Source: Candidatus Rifleibacteriota bacterium
GTDB lineage: Bacteria > UBP17 > UBA6191 > JACPRK01
DNA length: 6,658 bases
Reading direction: 5' to 3'
Assembly: GCA_016213865.1 (NCBI GenBank)
Contig: JACQZL010000107.1
Coordinates: 1 to 6,658 of the forward strand
In this document: piece by piece, positions 1-5,636 of the stretch
Numbering within the stretch: position 1 is the first letter of the stretch
Layout of the letters: every line of letters starts with the position of its first letter
Made by a program: the position numbers and the translations under genes
Notes under the pieces: model-generated
What the model was told of the DNA's origin: nothing
The model's input: only the letters and a program-made list of their open reading frames with translations
The model's database searches: none

Positions 1-145
1 CACGATCCGGCGACGCTCCCCCCTTGCCGGCGGCGGTAGCAGGGCCCGGTCGCAGGGTGTACGCTGCAGATGAGTGCTTCGTCGCGCGTTCGGGATCCGT
101 TGCGCTTCGAAGCCGCGACAACAGGTCGTCTGCTCGAGCCCTCCG

Positions 146-2743
146 ATGACTTCCGGCACGCCGGACAGCAGCCTCTCCGCCCCCGCCCCCGGGACGGTCC
201 TCGAGGGATGGACCCTCGGCCGCCTGCTCGGCAAGGGCGGAATGGGCTGCATCTTCGAGGCGCGGGCGTCAACCGGGCAGTTGGGAGCCCTCAAAATCCT
301 GGCTGCCGCGTTTGCCGCGAACCAGCAGGCTGTCCGGCGCTTTCGTCGCGAGGTCCAGGCCCTGCAGCGGCTGCGCCACCCGCGGGTGGTCGCCATCCTC
401 GACGAGCATCTGGACCACGAGCCCCCGTTCTACGGGATGGAGTTGCTGCGAGGGGGCACTCTTGCGGACCGCCTGGGCAGCGGCGGGGCGGCAGGAAGAC
501 CGGGCCTGCCGCTCGTCGATCTGCCCCTTCTGTTCCTGGACCTGGCCGAGGCTCTGGAGGTCAGTCACGCGGAGGGGGTGCTCCACAGGGACCTCAAGCC
601 GCAGAACGTTCTGTTCACGACGGAGGGCCGCGCCAAGCTCGCCGATTTCGGTCTCTCGCGGGCCGCCGACGTCACGGCGATGACGGCGACCGGCGTCGTG
701 CTGGGGACCTGGGCCTACATGGCGCCCGAGACTCTTCGCGGACGGCCCGCCGACGAACGCACGGATCTCTACCAGCTTGGCGCGACGCTCTTCGAGGCCG
801 TCACCGGCAGCCCGCCGTACGGTACCGAGCAGCTCCAGGCTGTCCTGAACGGAAGGGCGCTGCCACCGTTGCCCAGTCTGGAGCTGTTGGCTCCGGACGT
901 TCAGCGGGAGCTGCCGTGGCTCGAGGAGCTCCTCCGACACCTGACAGACCCCGTCCCGGCTCGCCGTCCGGCTTCCGCCGCGCGAGTGAAGGCCCGGATC
1001 GAGACGGCCCTCTACAAGTCCAAGGAGCCCCCCAGGTCGCCGGCGCCGAGCAGGACCGGGCCGCTGCGCCCGCCAGCCACGACGGCCCTCGCGAGAAGGA
1101 CTGGCGCTGATCCCGCGGAGACCAAGTTCGACGGCCTGGAGACGCGGAGCGCGAGCAGCGAGCAACGCCTCCGGGGGCTGTTGCTGGCGAGGCGTCCGGT
1201 GCTTGCCGTTTCCGCCGGCGTGCTGGTCTTGCTGGTGGGACTGCTCGCGTGGTCGCTCGTCGGCCCGCGGCCGGAACCTCCGAGCGACCCGACGGCGGCG
1301 AGGCCCGAGGAACAGGCCGGGCCGCCCCACCCGGCGGTGGACCCGCCCCCCGGTCCCGGAGCCCTGGCGGATTCAGTCCTGCCGAAGCGGATCACGGTCG
1401 GGGCCGACCGCGCGAGCCTCTGGTTTGCCGGCAAGCGCCCACCGGATGCCCGGTGCTACGTGGGCAACTCGAGAGGGCGCGAGCTCGTGCCCAGGACGTT
1501 CTCTTTCCGGGCCGTGTTCCTGACCATCGGCTGGGTAGGTCTGGACCAGCTCGAACCGGACAACACCTACTACGTACAGTTGAGCGGTCCAGGGGCCAGC
1601 AGCGGTTTCGAGCTGCGGACGTTGCCCGTGGCCGAGGACTGCGGCTTGCCAGTGCTGGACTCCGGCCTGGAGTCCCCCGAGTCGCTCGCCGTCGCGGCTT
1701 CGGAGGGAAACGTGGCCGTTCTCTGGACTGCCTGCGAGAGAGGCAGCACCTCGCAGTCGATACGGCTGCGCCAGAGCTACGACTCGGGAAAGACCTGGGC
1801 CCCGACCGTGGTGCTGGAGGAGGCGCAACACTGCTTCCCGAGCCCGGGGTTGGCCTTCCTCGGAGGCTCTCTCTGGGCGAGTTGGAACGGCTACACAGGC
1901 ACTCCGGGCCAGGTTTCCGTGACACGCGTGGCAGGAGGTGCGGCGAACGAGCCCGAGCGCGAGGACTCGCTGGTCGACCTCGGCGGAGACCTGGTTGCGA
2001 TGGGGGCTGGCGAGGCCGGTTCTCTGCACCTGTACGGCCTGACGCGGCCCCGCGATAGCTCGCCCAAGCGATTGGCTCGTATCAGGGTCCCGGTCCGCGG
2101 CGGGAAGCCGTCGGCTCCGGTCGTGCTCGGTCCCCTGGCGGGACCGTCGGTTCCTGCAGAGGCCTATGCCATTGCGGATCCTCGGGTGGCTGATTGGGGC
2201 GGTCGGTCCGCGCTCTTCGTGAACGCCTGCAACCATACTCAGTTGGGACGCTTGTGCTGGATGGGCTCGGGGGCCGCCGGCGGTTCCGGCGACGGCCCGT
2301 GGTCGCCGTTGGTGGCGGTTGACCCGGCCGTTGACGTGAAGCACTTCTCTGTCGCCGGCCGGGGCGAACGCTGCGTTGTGGCGTTCGAGAGCGGCGGAGC
2401 CGTGATGACGCGAGTCCTCGGTGCCGACGGCAAGTGGCTGGGACGCGCCTTGCCGGTGGTCGACGGCGGGATGGTGCCGGCCCTGGCAGCCGGCCCGGAC
2501 CGGTTCGTGCTGGCCTGTGTGGCTGCTTCGAGCCGAGGTGGCCGGCGCCTGGCGCTGCACCTCCGGGAGAGCCTCGACGGCACGGCCTGGACCGGGCGCG
2601 ACCTCTGCTCCTGGGACGGTCAGCCTCCGCGCAGGCTCGAGGTCGCCCTCACGGCCGAGACGGTGATCGTCGCGGCGGTGACGGCGAACGGCCAGTTGGT
2701 GGCCGGGGCGTACCAGCGACGACCGGATCGCACCTCCCGCTGA
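146..2743 (+). CDS. Membrane-anchored Ser/Thr protein kinase with FN3-like and Asp-box beta-propeller-like extracytoplasmic region
   Basis: A Hanks-type (PknB/Pkn2-like) kinase that transfers ATP phosphate to Ser/Thr of unknown partners. Numbered from the ATG at 146 (865 aa), the kinase domain covers about 21-286: glycine loop GKGGMG 29-34, ATP lysine K50, alpha-C glutamate E69, catalytic loop HRDLKPQN 147-154, DFG 167-169, APE 193-195, and Asp207 in the DLYQLG helix. All key catalytic residues are present, so it should be active; threonines 177-188 are candidate activation-loop sites. A Pro-rich linker leads to one hydrophobic helix (about 352-372) preceded by Arg residues, which predicts a cytoplasmic kinase and an outside C-terminus. 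Beyond it lie an FN3-like stretch (about 413-493, ending in a TYYVQL...FELRTLP pattern) and about 340 residues of beta-rich, blade-like sequence with one perfect Asp-box (SYDSGKTW, 544-551) and one degenerate copy (809-815). The frame opens at a GTG at 74 directly after a TGA at 71-73. I prefer the ATG at 146 because it leaves the usual short leader before the kinase domain; neither start has a clear Shine-Dalgarno site. The ligand is unknown. Confidence 0.93.
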   Translation: MTSGTPDSSLSAPAPGTVLEGWTLGRLLGKGGMGCIFEARASTGQLGALKILAAAFAANQQAVRRFRREVQALQRLRHPRVVAILDEHLDHEPPFYGMELLRGGTLADRLGSGGAAGRPGLPLVDLPLLFLDLAEALEVSHAEGVLHRDLKPQNVLFTTEGRAKLADFGLSRAADVTAMTATGVVLGTWAYMAPETLRGRPADERTDLYQLGATLFEAVTGSPPYGTEQLQAVLNGRALPPLPSLELLAPDVQRELPWLEELLRHLTDPVPARRPASAARVKARIETALYKSKEPPRSPAPSRTGPLRPPATTALARRTGADPAETKFDGLETRSASSEQRLRGLLLARRPVLAVSAGVLVLLVGLLAWSLVGPRPEPPSDPTAARPEEQAGPPHPAVDPPPGPGALADSVLPKRITVGADRASLWFAGKRPPDARCYVGNSRGRELVPRTFSFRAVFLTIGWVGLDQLEPDNTYYVQLSGPGASSGFELRTLPVAEDCGLPVLDSGLESPESLAVAASEGNVAVLWTACERGSTSQSIRLRQSYDSGKTWAPTVVLEEAQHCFPSPGLAFLGGSLWASWNGYTGTPGQVSVTRVAGGAANEPEREDSLVDLGGDLVAMGAGEAGSLHLYGLTRPRDSSPKRLARIRVPVRGGKPSAPVVLGPLAGPSVPAEAYAIADPRVADWGGRSALFVNACNHTQLGRLCWMGSGAAGGSGDGPWSPLVAVDPAVDVKHFSVAGRGERCVVAFESGGAVMTRVLGADGKWLGRALPVVDGGMVPALAAGPDRFVLACVAASSRGGRRLALHLRESLDGTAWTGRDLCSWDGQPPRRLEVALTAETVIVAAVTANGQLVAGAYQRRPDRTSR

Positions 2744-2839
2744 GCCGACGCCGACCGTCCGCGGACTCGGTCCTTGGTGTGCCGAAACAAGCAAGGAAAT
2801 CCGTGCCGTTTGCCAGCAACTGGTAGGGCCGCCCGAACG

Positions 2840-2858
2840 CGACGGCCGCAGGCCGTCG
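2840..2858. repeat. Perfect 8-bp GC-rich palindrome between convergent genes
   Basis: CGACGGCC (2840-2847) and GGCCGTCG (2851-2858) pair perfectly around a GCA loop. It lies about 100 bases past the kinase stop and about 80 bases past the hydrolase stop on the other strand, so it could help end transcription from both sides. No T-run follows on either strand, so a classical intrinsic terminator is not shown. It could equally be part of a dispersed intergenic repeat. Confidence 0.5.
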
Positions 2859-2877
2859 TCCGAGCCGGCCAATGGCT

Positions 2878-2924
2878 GACCGGCACGGAGGCCGGTCCCA
2901 CCACATCATGTGTTGGATGGGTCC
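2878..2924. repeat. Two overlapping, mutually exclusive hairpins between convergent genes
   Basis: GACCGGC (2878-2884) pairs with GCCGGTC (2891-2897) around a 6-base loop. An alternative stem uses GGTCCCA (2894-2900) with TGGGTCC (2918-2924), with one T-T mismatch, and encloses a small CACAT-C-ATGTG palindrome at 2902-2912. Both hairpins use bases 2894-2897, so only one can form at a time. A short TTT (2930-2932) follows on the + strand. A terminator role for the kinase or hydrolase transcript is plausible but inferred from position and folding potential only. Confidence 0.4.
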
Positions 2925-2944
2925 GGTCGTTTCGCCACAGTCGC

Positions 2945-4186
2945 TCAGCGGGCGGACGGCCCCGGGGCTTCCAGCAACTCGCGGATCGCGCCGGCGTAGC
3001 GGATGGGCGCCGCAAAGACCGCGTAGTGGCCCAGGTCGTGAGGAAAGGTGATGAGCCGGCTGCCGGGGATCCGCTCGTGGGCCCGGCGGGCGATGTGCGG
3101 GCGCAGCCACTGGTCCGTTTCGACGTGGACGATCAGCGTGCGCGCGCGGATGCGGCCCAGCTCGCCTTCGACGTCGTGGACGGCCTGCGCACGGTTGCGG
3201 TAGATGAGGTCGTTCGAGTCGATCAGGGCCACCGAGAAGAGGGCCTGGCCCGCGCCCGCATGCTTGACCAGACTGTCGACCACGGCCTGCGACCCCTCCC
3301 AGTCGAAGGACTCGAGCGTGTACTGGTCCTCGGACTGGGCGACCCGGCGCTCGTCGACGTAGGCCGACTGGCGCAGCAGCGACCAGCCGAAGAGGTTGCC
3401 CAGGATCGGCCGCTCGAGGCGGGGTCTGGCATAGTAATCGCCTCTGGTCATCCGATAGATGGGGTCGCTCTGAATGGCCGCGGTCATCAGGTCGAAGAGC
3501 CATCGGGCCATCCCGCGGTTCTGGAACGGGGTACCGCCGATCGGACAGAGGGCCTGCGCGAAGGTCGGGTGCAGGACCCCCCAGACGTAGGTCAGGCTGG
3601 CGCCCAGCGAGACCCCCGTCACGAGCCGGAGCCGGTCGACTCCGAGTCGATCGCGCAGCAGCCGGTACATGAGCTGGACGCAGTCCTCGAGGCGGTACTG
3701 CGGAAAGGCCAGGCCCAGCGCTCGCGTCCCAGGCTGGCCCGGATGAGAGGAGCTGGGCTTGGAGGTCCCCCACAGGCCTAGCGCGTCGGCCAGGATGAAG
3801 TAGTAACGGTCGGTGTCGAAGACCTTGCCCGGGCCCAGAGGGGCCCCTTCGGACAGGTCCGTGCGCGTCCCCTTCTCGGACCAAAAATCGAGCATGTTGG
3901 TCGAGTCGCCCGAGTAGTACGGGCAGATCAGCACGGCGTTGTCGACCTCGCCGCGGCCGTTCCGATGCGGCGTCCCCACGGTGACGTAGCCGAGCTGGAC
4001 CGGAGGCAGTCCGAGCGACTCGAAGGTCACTCCGCCCGACCCGCCCAACTCGTAAGAGGACTCGTCGGACAGGTCGTAGCGACCCCCGATGCGGAACCCC
4101 GGCACCTGGTGGTACTGCTTGAGAGAATCGAACGCCGCGACGGCGGACTGATCGAGACCGACTGCAGGATCGGGAGCTTGCGCCAA
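2945..4186 (-). CDS. Alpha/beta-hydrolase of the homoserine O-acetyltransferase (MetX)-like family
   Basis: A 413-residue soluble protein with no signal peptide or membrane helix visible. The order of motifs follows the MetX group: GPGKVFDTDRYYFILADALG at 118-137 (MetX has GPGkalDTdryfvic.N.LG), a TSKPSSSHPG loop at 141-150, the nucleophile elbow GVSLGA with Ser193, the acid-bearing TDQWLRP with Asp358, and the catalytic histidine in LGHYAVF, His387. Ser-Asp-His is the expected triad for acyl transfer or ester hydrolysis. The motifs differ from true homoserine acetyltransferases: the elbow is GVSLGA rather than GGSMGG, and the histidine is followed by Tyr rather than Asp (usual GHDAFL). The substrate is therefore unknown, and I do not call it metX; an esterase or hydrolase side branch is as likely. 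The start is a TTG at 4186-4184, chosen because a perfect Shine-Dalgarno site lies just upstream and the family-like sequence begins soon after. It is divergent from the aldo/keto reductase and convergent with the kinase. Confidence 0.88.
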   Translation of the reverse strand: MAQAPDPAVGLDQSAVAAFDSLKQYHQVPGFRIGGRYDLSDESSYELGGSGGVTFESLGLPPVQLGYVTVGTPHRNGRGEVDNAVLICPYYSGDSTNMLDFWSEKGTRTDLSEGAPLGPGKVFDTDRYYFILADALGLWGTSKPSSSHPGQPGTRALGLAFPQYRLEDCVQLMYRLLRDRLGVDRLRLVTGVSLGASLTYVWGVLHPTFAQALCPIGGTPFQNRGMARWLFDLMTAAIQSDPIYRMTRGDYYARPRLERPILGNLFGWSLLRQSAYVDERRVAQSEDQYTLESFDWEGSQAVVDSLVKHAGAGQALFSVALIDSNDLIYRNRAQAVHDVEGELGRIRARTLIVHVETDQWLRPHIARRAHERIPGSRLITFPHDLGHYAVFAAPIRYAGAIRELLEAPGPSAR

Positions 4187-4190
4187 GGAA

Positions 4191-4197
4191 CACCTCC
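4191..4197 (-). promoter_or_regulatory. Strong Shine-Dalgarno site fixing a TTG start
   Basis: On the minus strand this reads GGAGGTG, a 7-base complement to the usual 16S rRNA 3' end. Six bases separate GGAGG from the TTG at 4186-4184. It decides the start of the MetX-like hydrolase, where no ATG is suitably placed. Confidence 0.8.
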
Positions 4198-4325
4198 GGT
4201 CGCGTCAAGGACCCGCTCGGGCTCGTGCGGGCGGCAGCAGTCTACCGCAGGCCCACGGGCGCGGGTTTCTGGCGCCCGGTGCCGCGGGGGGCGTAGACTC
4301 CCGCCCGGTCGGGGCCGTTCTTCTC

Positions 4326-4331
4326 AGGAGG
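4326..4331 (+). promoter_or_regulatory. Shine-Dalgarno site of the aldo/keto reductase
   Basis: AGGAGG lies 9 bases before the ATG at 4341. A second ATG follows immediately at 4344, 12 bases from the site. The spacing favours the first. Confidence 0.8.
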
Positions 4332-4340
4332 CGATTACGG

Positions 4341-5393
4341 ATGATGCGCTACAAGTTGTTCGGACGTACGGGGCTGCGGGTCTCGGAGTTGGCCCTGGGG
4401 ACCATGACTTTTGGCGAAAACTGGGGCATCGGCGCCAACCGCGATGAGAGCCGCCGGGTCTTCGAGCGCTACGTCGAGGAAGGCGGCAACTTCTTCGACA
4501 CCGCCAACCGCTACACCGACGGGACCAGCGAGCGCTTCCTGGGCGAGTTCATCCGGGGCGAGCGCGAGAGGTACGTCATCGCCACGAAGTTCACGCTCTC
4601 GACGCGTCCGGGCGACCCCAATGCCTGCGGCAATCACAGGAAGAACCTGGTCCAGTCGCTGGAGCGTAGCCTGGAACGTCTGGGCACCGACTACGTCGAC
4701 CTGATGTGGGTCCACGCGTGGGACGAGACGACCCCGCTCGACGAGCTGATGCGCGCCCTCGACGACGCCGTCCGGGCAGGCAAGGTCCTCTACGTGGGGA
4801 TCTCCGACGCGCCCGCCTGGGTGGTCGCTCGGGCCAATACGCTGGCCGAGCTGCGCGGCTGGACATCCTTCGGCGGTCTGCAGATCGAGTACAGCCTGGT
4901 CCAGCGCACGCCCGAGCGCGAGCTGCTGCCCATGGCCGCGGCGCTCGACCTGGCTGTGACACCGTGGGGTCCGCTCGGCGGGGGCGTCCTGACCGGCAAG
5001 TACCGCGACGGCCGGCCCCAGGGGACGCGCCTGGCCGGGGGACCGTGGGGCGACGCGTACGTGACGCCCCGCAACCTGGCCATCGCCGCGGCCGTGTCCC
5101 GGGTCGCCGACAGGCTCGAGCGCACGCCGTCCCAGGTCGCGCTCGCCTGGGTGCGCCAGCAACCCGCCAACGTGATGATCCCGATTCTTGGTGCCAGGAC
5201 CCTCCCCCAGCTCGAGGAGAACCTGTCCTGCCTCGCCTTCACGATCCCCCAGGAGCAGCTCGCCGAGCTCGACGCCGTCAGCGCCGTCGACAAGGGTTTC
5301 CCCGGGGACTTCCTCGCGTGGGAGACCATTCGCGAGATGGTACACGGCGACGCGCCCTCGCGCGTGGACGATCATCACAGACGAGCGAGGTGA
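4341..5393 (+). CDS. Aldo/keto reductase family oxidoreductase
   Basis: A 350-residue NAD(P)H-dependent reductase of carbonyl compounds, expected to be a cytoplasmic (alpha/beta)8 barrel. The N-terminus (YKLFGRTGLRVSELALGTMTFG, residues 4-25) is typical of the YajO/IolS-like bacterial group. The full catalytic tetrad is visible: Asp53 and Tyr58 in FFDTANRY, Lys83 in IATKFT, and His125 in MWVHAWD. Later strands carry GISDAPAW (153-160), QIEYSL (181-186) and TPWGPLGGG (207-215), and the cofactor-binding PILGART segment is at 281-287. The length is normal for this group. The last 15 or so residues (PSRVDDHHRRAR end) look like a charged tail beyond the conserved fold. It is preceded by a strong Shine-Dalgarno site, is divergent from the MetX-like hydrolase and converges on the channel gene. 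The physiological substrate cannot be told from sequence. Confidence 0.95.
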   Translation: MMRYKLFGRTGLRVSELALGTMTFGENWGIGANRDESRRVFERYVEEGGNFFDTANRYTDGTSERFLGEFIRGERERYVIATKFTLSTRPGDPNACGNHRKNLVQSLERSLERLGTDYVDLMWVHAWDETTPLDELMRALDDAVRAGKVLYVGISDAPAWVVARANTLAELRGWTSFGGLQIEYSLVQRTPERELLPMAAALDLAVTPWGPLGGGVLTGKYRDGRPQGTRLAGGPWGDAYVTPRNLAIAAAVSRVADRLERTPSQVALAWVRQQPANVMIPILGARTLPQLEENLSCLAFTIPQEQLAELDAVSAVDKGFPGDFLAWETIREMVHGDAPSRVDDHHRRAR

Positions 5394-5446
5394 TAGCAGG
5401 TCGTTTCCAGAGTGACCTCACCAGGCTGCGTCAGGCGTCGTGTTGA

Positions 5447-5470
5447 ACCACCAAGGCACGAAGGCACCAA
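5447..5470. repeat. Short direct repeat of an 8-base AAGGCACN unit
   Basis: AAGGCAC occurs at 5453-5459 and again at 5461-5467, within a CCACCAAGGCACGAAGGCACCAA context. From memory, similar CACCAAGGCACGAAGG runs recur between genes in many environmental bacterial genomes, often next to palindromic repeats. With only two units here, this is a weak call. Confidence 0.35.
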
Positions 5471-5476
5471 CTACTC

Positions 5477-5556
5477 CGTCACCCCCGCGAAAGCGGGGGG
5501 TCCAGAAATCCTGTGACCATAAGGACTCCTGGATTCCCGCTTTCGCGGGAATGACG
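5477..5556. repeat. REPIN-like inverted pair of REP-type palindromes
   Basis: Unit A has the stem CCCCCGC (5482-5488) / GCGGGGG (5493-5499) around a GAAA loop. Unit B has the stem ATTCCCGC (5533-5540) / GCGGGAAT (5545-5552) around TTTC. Read on the - strand, unit B is the widespread CGTCATTCCCGCGAAAGCGG-type repeat followed by GAATCCAG. A and B are inverted copies sharing CGTCA, the loop-proximal stem, TCCAG and a distal TCC, so 5477-5511 can also pair with 5523-5556 around a short spacer to form one large hairpin. It fills the gap between two convergent genes, where such elements often sit, and may also act as a bidirectional terminator. No RAYT transposase gene is in the window. Confidence 0.75.
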
Positions 5557-5562
5557 CCTGAA

Positions 5563-5598
5563 TGGTACGGGTGACTTGGGCCATTCTGACCGGTACCA
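5563..5598. repeat. 10-bp imperfect inverted repeat just downstream of the channel gene
   Basis: TGGTACGGGT (5563-5572) pairs with ACCGGTACCA (5589-5598) apart from one G-G mismatch, leaving a 16-base loop. It lies about 40 bases beyond the channel stop codon as read on the - strand, so it may end that transcript. No T-run follows. It could instead belong to the neighbouring repeat element. Confidence 0.35.
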
Positions 5599-5636
5599 AC
5601 GGATCCCGGTTTCCCCATGATCCGTCGTCGCAAGAC

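Larger units (their letters stand above)
4187..4340. promoter_or_regulatory. Divergent promoter region with opposed TAGACT boxes and a central dyad
   Basis: This 154-base gap must hold the promoters of both the hydrolase (-) and the aldo/keto reductase (+). TAGACT occurs at 4294-4299 on the + strand and, inverted, at 4239-4244 on the - strand. As -10 boxes they would give leaders of roughly 35 and 46 bases. The inverted repeat CGGGCGC (4256-4262) / GCGCCCG (4272-4278), 9 bases apart, sits midway between the boxes and overlaps both expected -35 positions. No good TTGACA-like -35 is present on either strand. The promoter assignment is an inference from position and symmetry. Confidence 0.4.

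Noticed and set aside
1..145. Possible promoter or preceding gene end before the kinase
   Set aside because: TTGCCG at 24-29 and TACGCT at 60-65 are 30 bases apart, too far for a promoter. No convincing coding frame or hairpin is visible.
70..1110. 346-residue open frame overlapping the kinase on the same strand
   Set aside because: It is a frame-shifted shadow of the kinase domain. Its product is low-complexity Arg/Gly/Pro/Ala with no recognisable motif, whereas the frame from 146 has every kinase motif.
1373..2872. 499-residue open frame antisense to the kinase sensor region
   Set aside because: Long antisense frames are expected at this G+C content. The product shows no domain, and the + strand frame has the Asp-box and FN3-like patterns.
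2649..4208. 519-residue open frame overlapping the MetX-like gene on the - strand in another frame
   Set aside because: Its product is Arg/Pro/Gly-rich without motifs. The 413-residue frame has the Ser-Asp-His motifs and a well-placed Shine-Dalgarno site.
4266..4299. Possible full sigma-70 promoter with TTTCTG as -35 and TAGACT as -10
   Set aside because: The -35 matches TTGACA poorly and the spacer is 22 bases, too long. Only the TAGACT box is kept, at low confidence.
4335..5378. 347-residue open frame antisense to the aldo/keto reductase
   Set aside because: The + strand frame has the complete catalytic tetrad and a Shine-Dalgarno site; the antisense product has no recognisable fold.
5418..5633. 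71-residue open frame on the - strand reading VIPAKAGIQ and FRGGDG
   Set aside because: These peptides are the familiar false translations of REP-type palindromes and come from the REPIN-like element, not from a gene. The HSRESGNPG stretch in the overlapping longer frame (5479-6555) has the same origin.
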